64,000 nucleotides of DNA, taken from positions 102,054,083-102,118,082 of the forward strand of contig NW_023604861.1 in the NCBI RefSeq assembly GCF_014898055.3, written 5' to 3'. Position 1 is the stretch's first letter. Each line of letters begins with the position of its first letter. Below are positions 50,161 through 63,662 of this stretch, piece after piece. The notes beneath the pieces are model-generated. The model ran no database searches. It was not told the DNA's origin and saw only the letters and a list, made by a program, of their open reading frames with translations. Both the position numbers and the translations under genes were made by a program. The stretch comes from Talpa occidentalis (lineage: Eukaryota > Chordata > Mammalia > Eulipotyphla > Talpidae).

Positions 50161-53100
50161 TGTTTTAAGTATTAATTTGATAGTATCAGGGATTCTTTCA
50201 GACTCTTCCTGACTGTTCAGATTAAGAAGATAATCTAGATTCAAAATAGCTACCTAGGTTTATTCTATTGCTTTAATAAAAATTTTATTGAAAATGTCTA
50301 CTCAGAATATGTACAATTACATGAAAGCATACACCTATCTTTATCAGAAAAATACTATGGAGACTTCATTTTTTAAGGAAGATCAAATACTGGCCTGAAC
50401 CACTAATGTAGTTTGTCTTGAACTCCAAATTTTAGGCAAATCAAAATCTTTATAATACTTGAATATATTTTAATTAAGAGGGAAATATGCTTTCCTAATT
50501 GATACTCCAGTTTGACAATAAGTGAAAAAGTTCCTAATCCCCTTTCACCCTAGCCCCATCAAAAGTAACAAGTGCCTATTTGTTACTTTTCATTTCAGTT
50601 ACAGTTCTGAAATTGAACTTGCCTTGTGACAAGAGCAAGTTGTTTAGTATGTTTAAGCATCTCACTCATACAAAACAGATAAATCTCAAATCCAACCCAG
50701 AGGATTGCTTTTAAGGAACAATGGTGGCTTTAAGACACTTTAAAAATCAGATAAACTAGTCTTGTCTGGTTTTATAAATTAATATTTTCTATTCTTATAC
50801 TCTCAAAACAAAGTTTTTTCATTTAGCTTTTTCAACTGCTTGGTTATAAATACTAGCAAAAGAGGAACTACCTATAACACAGATTTCATCTAAGCAACCT
50901 GTTCAGACTAAATTATAAGGAAGGAAGTTTTTGCTAAAATGCATTTCCTCTATTTGTGAAGAAACTTCTGTTAAAAATGAACTTTAACTGATAAAATTAT
51001 ACTATCTCATATGTAACATTTTCACTTGAGACATAATTATCTTACCTTTCAAAAGAAGGTCTTTGAAGAAAGCAGCAAGAAAGTCCCTCTTCCCCCCTCT
51101 CCCCAAGGATTAAGAAATATATTCTACCACTCTGTCTTACATAAATGCCTTCCCTTTCATCAACAGTGGGAAATTATCCTTCCTATGAAGTTCATAGTGA
51201 TACTAACCAATCCTCAATAAAAATGGTGTTAAATTCCCTTTTTAATCATTTGCAGAATTCATTTGAACACTCTGCTAATTATGTCCATGTTCCTCATTGA
51301 ATATTAGTGCTAGGAGGATCAGGCTTGAAGATTATCTAGTTCAAACTTCCCCTCCCCCCAGTTCAAACTTTGATAAAACAACGGATCTAAGGTTTGTTCT
51401 AAAGTGACTTTAGATCCCTTCCAGAGTTATGGAGATCATCAAATGGAACTAAAACCTAGCCTCCTAGTAGTTAAAAATCAATTCAAAACAGTGCTTTCCT
51501 TTCAACATTCTTTCAGTGAATACCGAAATAATTTTTCATTTCTCACAGTTGTAACAGCTAGAAGTCCAAAATTAAGGTGTTGATAGGGTTAGTTTTCATG
51601 AGGCTTCTGTCCTTGACTTCCCGTTGTCTTGACTCTCTTCGTGCATCCCTGGTCTCTTTATTTGTCCCAATTTCCTTTGCTATTTATAAAAACACCAGCC
51701 AACACTAAAAACCTTGTTTTAACTTAATTATTCCCTTTAAGGTCCTATCTCCAAATTCACATTTTGAGGCATGGGAAGGGAATTTAGGGCTTTGATATAA
51801 AGTTATTTTTGAGAGATGATACTGTAAAATGGGTTTTTTTTTTCCCCAGTAAACACATAGAAAATAACTTTGCTCAAAAGTACTGATGATTTATTAACTA
51901 GCAAGTTAATTTTATTTAAAAAACTGAAAAATATGTGTAGCTTTTTATTCACAATGTTTATGGCATATTTATTCAATACAAAAACACTACAGACTCTGTT
52001 CTAGATGATGGAGACACTAAATTGGCAAAAAGGACAGTCAAGGCTTTTATGGAATTTCAAAAGACAAATATATCAGGTGATGATTAATGCCTCTTTCAGT
52101 TATCTTTGCTGGGTAACAGACCATCCCAAAACTTAATGACTTAAAACAACCACCATTTTATTTGTTTATGATTCTGTGGGTTGGCAGTTTGGACTGGGAC
52201 CAGATTCTGTGGTGCGTTTTCTGCTGGTCACTCCTAGGAACCCTTTTAGGTAGCTGACTTGCAGCCTAGTGGGGCTTCAGTGTAGGACAGATGCTGGCTA
52301 GTTTTTAAAAGTACCGTGATCTTTTCTTGAAAACTTTTTTAATGGGAGGGTCATATGTCAGTTCTTTCTCTTCTTTTTTGGCCTTTTTTAAGTAATGTCA
52401 AAAAGATTTTGGATATTATGCAAGACTCTTGAGAACTGAAAGATAATAATGACATTTTAAATTATCTTGGTTGTGTAAAGATAATAATTGCAGTGCTGTC
52501 ACATATTCTCTGTTACAGCTTGGAGTTAGGATTTTTCATCCCTTTATTTGTATAGGATGGCAATTATAGAATGATAAATAAGTCATAAATTATTTTGGTT
52601 TTACATGTTCAAATGCCTCATCATTATGGCAACACTAGACCTGCTTTTCTTAGCGCAATAGGAAATGAGAGTAGGGCTTGGGGGAGAGGAAGTCATGCAT
52701 CTCCAGCTTAAAGTTTGGTGGCTGCTTCTCATTGGTTGTTTTACAGAGTAAATGAAATTTATTTCCTTCCCCAAAATGTTGATTATGAAGGGGAAATGAG
52801 GTCTCTATAGGTAAATTAACTAGGTTGTATCAGCTGTTTATGTGTCAGAAGATCGACTTTGAAGAGTTTCATTTCTCAGTTCAAAGAAAACAAGTGATGG
52901 TTTTTGAGATCTAAGTGCCTGAAGTTAATGGCTCTCATATGCTAACTTATTTTTTTAAGTGTGGGGAAAAGAACAAAATCTTGGCTTGAGTTAATCAGTT
53001 ATTTAAGAATTTCTCAGCCTTCTTTCAGTACAGAGAAAGTTGACACAGACTCCATTACTGGGTGATTTTTGGGTTCAGTGGGTTGGATATGTGGGGAATG

Positions 53101-53414
53101 TCTCTGGGGTGTGCCATCTGTAATGAGTACACAAGTCATTTGTTTGAGAGTTGAGAATGTTCCTCAAACAGTGATTTTGGTGGGTTTAGAAAAGAATCAA
53201 GATTCAAAGCTCAGTGAAGAGTCACTCGGCTTTTATAATGAGATTATATAAATTAATGGATATGGGCGTTAAAGACTCAAATAGAAGAAAAGCTGACATT
53301 GGAGACTGGATTGATATGTGAGTTTTGGAGCCAACATTGAAGTAGAAAAGAGAGGAGATACCTTGACATTGTGTTAAAAAAGTAATAGCTATCTTGAAAA
53401 CTGACTTCATGAGA
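50161..53414. other. Intron 2, quiet stretch
   Basis: No exon. An L2-like fossil lies near 51955-52060 and an unnamed old repeat at about 52095-52290 (GGGTAACAGACCATCCCAAA block). The rest has nothing I can name. Confidence 0.4.
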
Positions 53415-53580
53415 TCTTTTATGTATGTTTACTCACTTTTACCCTTATTTTTACATAGGCATAGGAGAGGTTAAGTAATTTGTCTAAAATCACCTAACTG
53501 GTGGGGGAAGCTGTGGAGAATCTAGGGTTTAAGACCTTTCAGTCTTGACTTTCGAATTTAGCACATAGCCATTTGCCAGA
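53415..53580 (-). mobile_element. MIR fossil
   Basis: Reverse MIR pattern: GGAGAGGTTAAGTAATTTGT, CTAAAATCACCTAACTGG. Confidence 0.65.
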
Positions 53581-53769
53581 CTTCCCAAGGTATTGACAGA
53601 TTGATAATTAAGATGTGACTAGACAGAGATACACTATAAGGGATTGGGACCTTGAATGACAATAGAAAGAGGAAACTGATGGCAGTAAGGGTGGGATTAT
53701 AAAGCAAAAGAGGGCAGAAGTTACCAGTTATGAACTTTTCTTTTCTCCCCTAGTTTTCTGTGCCTACTT

Positions 53770-53869
53770 TGGTATTCTCTAACTTTAATGTGCACTTGAG
53801 TTAGCTGGTGAGCATGTGCGAATGCAGATTCTTGATTCTGCAGGTCTGGGAGATGCGTGGGAATCTGCA

Positions 53870-53907
<38 letters not shown>

Positions 53908-53925
53908 ATAATACTAAAGTGATTT
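53770..53925 (+). mobile_element. MER5-type DNA transposon with (CA)n inside
   Basis: CTCTAACTTTAATGTGCACT, GAATGCAGATTCTTGATTCT, GCAGGTCTGGGAGATG and AATCTGCATTTC in family order. A (CA)n run at 53873-53904 interrupts it. Confidence 0.7.
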
Positions 53926-55499
53926 CACACTTTGAATCCTAAGGACCTAGGTGGGCAAAGAAATTAGGGCAGGAAGTGTTGGTAGAGAGCAGATGGTTAG
54001 GCAGATCACTGGAACACAGCTGTTTTGGTGGCTTATTTGGCTGAGCTAGGATCATATCTTACTTGTGTGGGGTAAAGTGTCTGGTGTGTCTGTACATTTA
54101 AAATTGATTTTGTGAATTGGTCATAGCTTCCTTTTGGTTGGTGTCTCTGAGAATCACAGGATATTTATAGGCTTTGAGATTATGTTGCTCCACTCCTTAG
54201 AATAGAAATGAACAGTGAGGAATTTTGTGACCAGGTAAGGACTAGGGTCACAGATCTGGAGTCTCCCCTGCCTCCATCTTCCTGTGCTTGCTTTCTGGCT
54301 TGAAGGCAATGTAGTGAATTGCTGTTCCTCTCATCTTGTTTGGTAGTTTGGTAACATGACAAAAAGTCAGAACAACAAACTGATTATGATTCCCATATTT
54401 TATTGGTTTGTTGTGGGTTATTGGCACAAAAGTAAAGTGTGAGAATGAATGAATGAGCAAAGAGATAGCAGTGTTTCTGTGTGAGGTGGGCACAATAGGT
54501 CAGGGGCCTGGAATGGTATCTGAGCCATGGCACTAAGTTTCTAGTGAAAATAGATAATGTCATTGTGATGTTGTGGGGTTGCAGACCCAAATAGGGGTAG
54601 GTCTTTCAGACAACAGCTGTGTTGTGAGTTGAAAAAGTAGGGAATGAGCATGTGTAAATATAATCAAGTGGTAACTGGGGAATGACTTTTAGGCATGCTT
54701 TTCGGGTCTTTATTATATACTGTCTTTCACACTAGGAAATTAGGCAGTGTGTAATAGCTTGTTGGAATGGAAGATTCTAAGGCCTGTTTGTGACAATAAG
54801 GACCTTCTAAAAGGGGGCCAAGGTTGAAAGAGCTTGATGATTTAAAACTACTATAGAGAAACAAGTAAGGAAAAATGTTGGTCTGGGCAGAGATTTATAT
54901 ATCACAGTTGTACTTATGTGTCTTTTGGGATAGTGGGTTTTTATGTTGAAATCTTAGAATTATAGAATGATAGCTCTTGTAAATAATTCAGAGACCCTCT
55001 GTCCCTCTAGTTCACCCATTCTTATTTTGCCTAGGAAAAATCTCAGGAACCCAGAGAGTTGAAGAGATCCCGTGGCTTAAGATAGATATAGGCAACTGTA
55101 TTTAGAGTAGACTGCCAAATGGACATTTACATTTTTGTGTAAAATGACTTGACACTCTCAGGCTTTCTTGTATCTTGTTTACATTTTAATTACACACTTT
55201 TCCTGAGTGTAATATGCAGGCACTGTAATAAAATTGTTCCTTTTCTTTTGCTTTTGGATTGTTTCCTGAAAATTCAGATTTCTAGATAGTTCAGTAATCT
55301 TGTGTTACAATTTTCTTAATGGGAATAATTACTAGATTGATGCTTTAGATTTTAGTTTGACTTGGAAAGCAAATGGCGTTATTGCTGAATTTATACCAGA
55401 ATTGGTACATTTTTCAGTTTGTTGCATAAAAGAAAAATATTTTGTTAATACTTCATTTTCTCTGTCATGATAAAAGCCATATTTTTAAAATTTGTCTTT
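53926..55499. other. Intron 2, nothing firm
   Basis: A weak ancient SINE/MIR-like stretch at 54955-55090 (GAATTATAGAATGATAGCTC). No exon seen. Confidence 0.4.
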
Positions 55500-55517
55500 A
55501 AAAGCACTGTACCCTAG

Positions 55518-55856
55518 GGCCTCCCCGGTGGCGCAGCGGTTGAGCGCTGGGTTGCGAAGCTGCGCGCGGCCTCTGCGGCGCCGGTTCGATCCCCGGCTGC
55601 TCCCCGGCCACCGGAGGAGGGTCCCACATGGCGCGCAGACCTCTCCTGCCGCCCGCTGCTCCCCTCAGCAGTGTACTTCGGTCCTTCTGCCTGCTCTGCT
55701 CCCCGCTCTGGCTCTGGTGAATTCTCTCGCCTCCCGCGCTTCTGACTGTACCCAGTGCATGTATAAACAAAACAAACAAAGAAACCAGCAAACAAATAAA
55801 TAAAGCATGCCTCTATTAAAAAAAAAAAAAAAAAATAAAAAAAAAAAAAAAAAAAT
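55518..55856 (+). mobile_element. tRNA-derived SINE, type C (new tail), apparently young
   Basis: Sense copy with a perfect 18-bp duplication AAAAGCACTGTACCCTAG (55500-55517 and 55857-55874). The head is intact, with A-box-like TGGCGCAGCGGTTGAG and B-box GGTTCGATCCC. Tail GTGCATGTATAAACAAAAC, AAATAAATAAA, GCATGCCTCTATT, then about 40 A with two T interruptions. The long A-tail and perfect duplication suggest recent insertion. Confidence 0.97.
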
Positions 55857-55874
55857 AAAAGCACTGTACCCTAG

Positions 55875-58379
55875 CTGAATTGCCTTTGGCACTCTTCAGC
55901 AATTTTATTAGCATTAATTCATATCTTTCAGTACAGAAATAACATTTTCATTTTATTGTTATGACTTGGAAATTTCATTTCTACTGAAGATTTTATCAGT
56001 AGGCTCTAAAGTTAAGCAAAAAAGAGGTTATCAAGAGACGGTCACCACTTCATGGGAGATACTGATATGAAGGAGCCTGACAATCCAAAATCTGCTTCTG
56101 AATTACTGAAGAGATGCATTGTTGTCCTCTAGATCTGTAGAAAAAAGCTATTTCCAGAGAGAAAGTAGGGAGGTGCAGCAGATTGGGCTAGTAAGTAAGA
56201 TCACAGAAAATATCTTGGAGTGGTATGTTAAGGATGGTTGGTGTGTTAATCCCCCCCTCTTTTTTTTGGTGGTAATTCATATAAAATATGAGTTGTCCTA
56301 AGTTTGGAGTAATGCTTTCCTTAGCAAATGGAGATGTATAAAGTGAGGCAGGATGCCTTTCTTGACTCCCCTCAAAAACCAATGAAAGTCAGCAAGACAA
56401 TAGATCTGCCTTCAACTGATTTCTACTTTGACTAGTTTTCTTTCCTAACTCCTACTGTACTTGGTAAACACCTGAGACCTTCTTAGGGGCTTGAGGCTCC
56501 TGACAGTGGTTTCCAGCAGAGGGGGAGATAGTGGGAAATTTGAAGGAAAAACCATGACAGATGTTCCCAACCATCTTGCACCTTGTAATTATCTTGGGGA
56601 ACTTTAAAGCCTTACCCTAAACTAAATCAGTGAGTCATTGTCTTGCCTGCACACTCTACATAGTGCCCAGGGGTGGGGGGGCAGAAAAATAAATTGATAA
56701 CTAGCCTTAGAGACTCAGACTTGATTGTCCTGGGAGTCCCACCTGTGGTGGGATTGTCCAGTGCTCTTCAGATTATTCTCGTGTGTGTTTGTACATCTAA
56801 GCTACCAACTTGGCCAACACAATTTCTGTGGCTCTGCTGGGTTTTGAATTTGTATGTAAGTCTTTGTAATGTTTTCTCTTCTTTCTTTTGTTCCCTTTAC
56901 ATTCATTTATAATGAAAGATCCAGTTGATGGTTAAATTTTGCTTCATAGCTAGCTTTATCTTTGAGAGAAAAAAGCTGATCAAAGTCTACTTTTTCTTCC
57001 CTTTCTATCTCCATCCCCTGAATGGAAAGCTCACAAATTAATACCGATTTTCTGACTAAAAGTTTGAACTGTTATTTTCAATATGTTTGATGTTCTTCCT
57101 TTGGGACTTTGCTGTTAATTTTCAAGGTTTGTAAAGACTTCTCATAACTATGACTGTAATTTTACCAACAGACATTTTCTAGGGGGGATACCTGCATTGT
57201 TTTTAGAGAGAGAGACTGTTGAGACAGAAAGGGTTTCAGTATCATGTATTAACCTCTTTTCTTTATGGTCTGCAGAATCATGCATATTTGAGTTGATTTT
57301 GTGTATATCAAAATTTCACACTGTAGTAGGAATGTATACAGCATTTATTTAAGGATATTCCCCCCAATTTTTTTGCATGTAGTACAAACATCTTATATAA
57401 ACTAATAAACCAGTAGCATTTTCTTGTAAATTATTTGTAGTAAACATAGGAGAGAGTTGTTGAAGATTCTTAGATGTATACAGTAAAGAGAAGAAAAATA
57501 GGCTTTGGAGGAGCACAGATAGTACATAAAGCAAATTTGCCTTTTGCACAACCCTTGGGAAACGGAATCAGTGTTTTGTTCTGTGAGCTCAGGCTTAGAA
57601 AAGCCCCCCTTGCGTAGTTTATGACCTGGTGTAAAAGAGATCCTGGACCTATCACCTGGTGAATATATGCTCTAGGTTTCACAAAAAGAATCTTGGAAAT
57701 AATTTTGAAGGTTCAAATCATTACTGATTTTTAAGTTCTTTGTTGCCAGCCTTTTGATTGTTTTGATTTTTTCAACTTTGTTGAGAGAGGTTGAGAAGAA
57801 AACGTAAAAGTAGCTTGGTGGAGTTAAGTGGGCTTTTTGCTTGTGGAATTGGAGATGGAGTTTATAGACAAACTAGATTAAACTCCTGTTCAGATTTAGG
57901 AAGCTCTCCCATAGTAGAGTACCTCTGACACTCCTAGGGACAGGCACTCATGGCCACCACTTGCATCACTCACTGTTAGAAATGTTGCCTGACATGTTTT
58001 CCCTTGTAGCTCTGCCCTAGTAAGTGATGGTGATGATGACTAACCAGATAATGAAAATCTCACTCGTGTTCCCCTAAGGCTTTTTAGTTTAAGACTGAAC
58101 ATCTTTAGTCCTTTCAGGTTGGTTTTTTTTTTTTTTTAATGCCTGACACATCTCTTTGTGTTTGACATGATAACTATGTTATTGTTCCAGTTTGATAATG
58201 ACCTATTTAAAAATGTTTGTGCTTAGGAAGGGAATGGACCTATTGTTGGTGTTAGCCAACACATGTGCAGTGTAGTGTTGCACTTGCTTGCTAGGCTCTG
58301 GATGCTGGAACAGTGCAAGAGGATTAGGATACAGGCAACGCCATGAGGTCAGTGAATTGACAGAGCCTCAAGGGACCAG
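55875..58379. other. Intron 2, quiet stretch
   Basis: Weak MER5-like traces at 56540-56670. No exon recognised. Confidence 0.4.
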
Positions 58380-58520
58380 AATGGATTTCCTTTTGTTGTA
58401 GTGATGGGATCAGTTATCTTGAGCTTGTCATTTCATCTCTTTGGGCCTCAGATTGCCATTCTGTAAAAGAAAGGGGTGGATAAGTGTGGATCCATCAGTC
58501 TCTAAAATTTTTGGTGCTTT
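58380..58520 (+). mobile_element. MIR fossil
   Basis: GCTTGTCATTTCATCTCTTT, GGGCCTCAGATTGCCATTCT and GTAAAAGAAAGGGGTGGAT follow MIR core order. Confidence 0.7.
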
Positions 58521-58694
58521 CAGATCTCTGGTATGGGGATTCATTAGAAGGTGGTTAAGATTTATGGGGCACCTGGTGTCACTCTATAAGCTATCCACAG
58601 ACAGTGTTTTAGTTCTAAATTTGTTTATTGGGTTGGTATTTCTGCCACATATACTACCTTCATTATCCCCTCCCCTCCCCTCCCTTCCCCCCCC

Positions 58695-58966
58695 TTTTTA
58701 AAAGATTTATTTATTTATTTATACAAGCACTGGGTACAGTCAGAAGTGTGGGAGGGTGAGAGAATTCACCAGAGGCAGAGCAGGGAACAGAACAGGCAGA
58801 CTGATGATACACTGCTGAGGGGAGCAGCGGGCGGCAGGAGAGGTCTGCGCGCCATGTGGGACCCTCGCCCGGTGGCCCCGGGAGCAGGTGGGGATCTAAC
58901 CGGCGCTGCAGAGGCTGCGGGCAGCTTCGCAACCCAGCGCTCAACCGCTGTGCCACCGGGAGGCCC
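58695..58966 (-). mobile_element. tRNA-derived SINE, type B
   Basis: Antisense copy set in a CCCCTCCC-rich target, with approximate repeats CTCCCCTCCC and CTCCCCTCTCC on the two sides. Confidence 0.94.
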
Positions 58967-61003
58967 TCCCCTCTCCTTTTAAAGCTCTGCAAGTGACTGC
59001 ACAGCCACTTTTGGGAAATATATTTGCTTCTTATAGATAGTGAGTTATTTGTGAAATGATACTTAGCTGGGATTTACTTTAAAATAGCACAGTTAGGTAA
59101 GGAGGTGTGAGTAGGTGTAAAGATGAAACAAAATTGCCCACTTGTTGATAATTATTAAAGCTGGCGCTGTATGCACTGGACTTCATTTTACTGTTCTCCC
59201 TACTTTTGTGGTGGGTTTGAAGTTTTCTAGACTAAAAAACTAAGCCCCCCCACCCCCAACCCCAAAGCAAAACAAAACACACACACAACAAAACTGTTCT
59301 GGAAACTATTTACTCTTGTGCACTATGTTTATTCTGTAGTCACAAAAGGTAAATGTAAAATAGGTACCAGGTTTTTTTCATGTAAGATTTACTTCAAATA
59401 CTTGCGCCTTAGTCTCTGCAAGCGCTCTAGAGCTGCTGGATGTGTAATCCTGTGTAATGATGGATAAAAATCTCATTAACATTTTTGGCTTTAGGTCTAC
59501 AGGATTACATGAAAAAAGAGACATTCTCTCACACAAAAATCCTATGCCAAAGTCAGCATCTCAACATTGTTGGGTGTGAAAGGAAAACTCTGGTGGGTGG
59601 CATTTGTGGTTGATGAACTGGGGAGGAGCCAGGACACCTGTGGTCAGGTGGCATTCACATAGGGCATTCTGCATTCTGCAGGTCTTAACTTGGTAGTTTA
59701 TACTGTGGATTTCATCTTCAGTCTTATCTTCTTCCTTTAAACTGTTTCTGTCACTTCGTATTTCCCAATGTGAAAGGGTGGATAAAAGCTAAGTATCTCG
59801 AAGATCCACAGATGTCCAATTACCTGGTTATAGAATCCTTGACCTCTTTTTTTTTTTTTTTTTTTACTAAAGCTTCATAATTTCCTCAGGTTTCGGTTTT
59901 GTTGCTAGAATTAGCTTGAACTCTGGCTTGGGATAACACATTTAGCCATTTTCATCTCTTACACTTGGACTATGGACATAAACCAGTAATACCAGCTTAG
60001 ATGTTAGAAAGCTGCAAATTTAAGAGTTTTGAGATAGCTTTATTATATTTGAATGAGGATTCAGAATTATAAAGGTTCTTTGGGGTTTGCATTTATTTCT
60101 GGGGATTCAAGGACTTTGGAGGAATCATCATGAAATCTTTCTGAGTTAGCGTGTTTAAAATCTGATGTAACCATGTCCATTTATTGTCATGGGTTATGTG
60201 GTCTGTTATGAGTAAATAAGCATATATGGATGATACGCCAGAGAGAACTAACAACTGGCTAATTTTGAGATTCTTTAGTATTTCAGTTTTGATTTTATTT
60301 AACTAAAAGTTCACTCATTAGTTTTAGTTAAATGTCAGATTGGCTAATCATTTTGGAGTTAGTTGTGGGCCTTTAATGGTTTTTTATCTTAATTAATGTT
60401 GAGGGAATTTCCGGCAATGTAATTCTCACATAGCATTAGATGGCATATGGAAGAAAACTGACTGAGATCGTCAGCCTATTCTTGTTTGTCTTCTTGAAGC
60501 TCCATGGGTCTTTGCACAAGACATCACTTCCGTAGGGAGACAGACAGTGACTGGAATGAGTCCAGGGAACCTGCCCTTTAAAAATACCTGTGGATTTAGG
60601 ACACAGGAAAAAGGGAAGGCTTACTTATTTCGTTTGCATTCTGTTCTCCTCTCTGAATGCATCTGAAACACTTTGTATCTGATACATTTTTTCATGTTTC
60701 TTTTTAATTTTCCTCATCATTACCTGGCATTCTGCAGATTTCTATCATTGTGATATCATAGAAACTGGTATACAGTTTATTGGATTATATTCATAGTTTA
60801 AAATTTTCCTTATTTTACTCTAGTTGTGAGACATTTTGTGATGATATAAATTTGTGTCTGGGGTGGAGCGGGGTATGAAGTTGAGTGGGTAGCCCAACTC
60901 CCTGTTGCTGAAGGGTCCACCCTTCTTACTCTGCCACCTCCCACCTTCCTACTCTTGATGGTGGATGGGACAGTTTTTCATACTATGTCTTGGTTATGGC
61001 AAA
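58967..61003. other. Intron 2, nothing firm
   Basis: A T-run at about 59847-59865 may mark a decayed retroposon end. No exon. Confidence 0.4.
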
Positions 61004-61015
61004 AGAGAGCCAGAG

Positions 61016-61289
61016 GGCCTCCCCTGGTGGTGCAGGCGGTTGAGCGCCGCGCTGTGAAGCTGTCCACAGCCTCTGTAGCGCTGGTTCCATTCCGGCCGGC
61101 CGGTGAGGGTCCCACATGGCGCAGCAGACCTCTCCTGTCGTGTCCGCTGCCCCCCCTTAGCAGTGTATTTCAGTCAGTCTGCCTGTTCCGTTCCCCACTC
61201 TGGTCTCTGGTGAATCCTCTCACCCTCTTGGCATCTGGCCTGTACCCCAGTTCTTGTATAAATAAATAAATCTTTAAAAAAAAGAAGAG
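61016..61289 (+). mobile_element. tRNA-derived SINE, type A
   Basis: Sense copy with a perfect 12-bp duplication AGAGAGCCAGAG (61004-61015 and 61290-61301). Tail TAAATAAATAAATCTTTAAAA, with AATAAA signals and a TCTTT pol III stop. Confidence 0.95.
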
Positions 61290-61301
61290 AGAGAGCCAGA
61301 G

Positions 61302-62939
61302 GTTCAATCTCATGGTTACTACAACTGTACAGAAATCCTTGTTTAGGGAATTTATGTCGGGGAGGAGCTGGTTCTGCTGGCATGTCTCTTGTGGTCCTGG
61401 CAGTTCACTGCTGCACGTCATAGACACCAGATTGCTGGCGCTAGGATTCTGGTGGGACTTGAGTACTAGGTATGTCTTCTGTAGGGACTGTTCCTGTAGT
61501 TTTCAGAAGAATTTGAAATAGTTTTAGTATGGTCCAGGGTATTTTTTTCCTTGAGTTATTCATAACTGAATAAATTTAATTTGTGTTAATTCACTACAAC
61601 TCAAAAACATGTTGAGAATGTACTTGATTTGAATGGGATTGTAAACTTTTCAAATTATAAAGTACAGAGCAGAAAAGCCATCTCTTTTACAAGTGGAATG
61701 ATGTATATAGAGAGTTGTGGAAAAGTAAAGAATTTTGAGTATGAGCCTGACATTGTACCCTGTTCCTGTCTTTTTGAGTCACTCTAAATTCCTTTTAAAT
61801 AAAATAAAGTGTTGTTTTTGTTGGTGGATTTTACCTTCCCCACTCTGGTCATACTGTAGAAATACCTAGGAAAATTGTTAAAAGTCCCATAAACTTGTGT
61901 GGAATTACCTATATAGTAAATCTTCCCCATAATTTTGAAATATTCTTAAGAATTTGCAGGGGGAAACTGGTTCTTCAATTTTCTGTGGTAACATGTATAG
62001 TAAAACTAGAATTGAAATAGATGTAGATTTTGATATAATTTAATATTAATTTTAATCCTCGGAAGATGAAATGGGATCAGAAAGCACAAAAAAGGAGCTG
62101 GTGTGTAATATACCCTGGCCCCAGGGCTGAAGTAGCCTATCCACCCTTTCTTCATAAACTTTCCAAAACTTATTTATGTTGCTTTTTTATTCTTTGAGAC
62201 CGCAGGAGTTGTTTAGATGGGCTTGTGTGGGGCTGAAAGGAAAGTGGCAGAAAAAATGATTTATTGTCTTGAGGTTTGAAGTTTAGCTACTCAGAAAATA
62301 GGATGTTATAAAATTTAGGGGAATGTTTTCCTCTACCTAGATTCCTAGCTCCTTCTAACCCCCATGCAGCTACCTACATTTCCTCTCTTACCTGATACAG
62401 GAAGGCACTGCTGCTTCTGAGTTTTGTAGAGTGATTTCAGTCAACTTTTAATATTCTCCATCCTCTTCCCCCATGACATTTACATGCTGGTGAACATGAG
62501 AAAGCAAAGCTAGTGTTTCAGACCCTTTGTCCTTAGTATTACTATTTAAGACTTAGTGGTTGCTTCCCTCTCCTCCAGTTGGGGACTCTGTGTTACTTGA
62601 GCTGTGAACAATGAGAGAGCATCCCAAGAAGCGCTTTGAGAGATGTCAGGGCTATGGATTGGAATTGATGGGACACTTGTGATACATCCCAGTCACTGAG
62701 CTGCAGTGATCTAAAAGCCAGCTTCTATCACTCACAGGCTTTTGGAATGCCCCTGCCCCTGACCTGGGATTTCTATGTCTACAGGAGCATAAAAGTAGCT
62801 GGAAGTTATACTTTACCCTCTGTGATTGAGGAAGAAAGTTGATGGCCATGGTCAGGGATAGTCAGGAAAGGCCTGTCTTCAGGGGAATGATGAAAAGAAA
62901 AGGATGCCAGGAAACCACTGACAGGCTTATATAAGACCT
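61302..62939. other. Intron 2, nothing recognised
   Basis: No exon or firm repeat. Confidence 0.4.
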
Positions 62940-63060
62940 TTATGATCATTGGGCTATGCTCATGGGGCCCAGACAGGTTAAACTTTTTTGATGAGGTTAC
63001 TTAGCATTTTGATGTCAAGTCTAGAATTAGAACTCGGATATCTTTGAAAGTTGGTGGTGG
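62940..63060 (-). mobile_element. MIR fossil
   Basis: Reverse MIR pattern: GGGCCCAGACAGGTTAAACT, TAGAATTAGAACTCGGATAT. Confidence 0.6.
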
Positions 63061-63214
63061 GGAGATGAGCAGTCTGCATTAGGTGTGGGGATTGACATAG
63101 GAACAGTTGCAGATCCTCTGACATTGAAAGAGGAGAGAGAAGGGTATATAGGTGGTTGGCCTGTGACTTTTTTCCCTGTTAGGGCAAAGAGCAGAATGTA
63201 TGGAAAATACATGG

Positions 63215-63400
63215 GACATTGGGAAGGAGATGAGTTTTGGAGCTCAACAGACCAGATTTAAGTATCTTTTCCACTGTACTTACTAGCTTTGGAAACCTTG
63301 GATAAGTGACATATATTCTCCTTGAACTTTATTTTATCATTACCTTAAGAATGAGGATAATCTCAGTCACATGTCAAACTTTGCTTTGTTCTGTGCAAAT
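63215..63400 (+). mobile_element. MIR fossil
   Basis: GAGCTCAACAGACCAGATTT, CTAGCTTTGGAAACCTTGG, TTAAGAATGAGGATAATCTC in MIR order. Confidence 0.75.
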
Positions 63401-63454
63401 GACCTTGTATAGCCCATGATGGGTGGTCAGCTCCATGTTGGCCATTCTCTTAGA

Positions 63455-63662
63455 TGAGTGAGAGACTGCTATAGAGTGAAGATTTGGAGTCTTGTGTTTC
63501 TGAACTAGTTCCAGCTCTTTCACATACTAGTTGTGTGACTTTGAAAAAGTTATTTAGACCTCCTAAAGCTTTTGTTCCCTGAACTGCATCCTGGGAATAG
63601 AAGTCTGGGGGAACTAAAAACAGATGTAGCACAGTGTGTGGCACATTGTGACAGCTCATCAA
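63455..63662 (+). mobile_element. MIR fossil, near full
   Basis: CTAGTTGTGTGACTTTGAAA, then CATCCTGGGAATAGAAGT and AGTGTGTGGCACATTGTGAC. A second MIR in tandem with the previous one. Confidence 0.75.

Noticed and set aside
55498..55791. Many open frames inside SINEs on both strands, such as the recurrent SAGLRSCPQPLQRR-type peptide
   Set aside because: They recur in nearly every SINE copy and are translations of the repeat, not genes.
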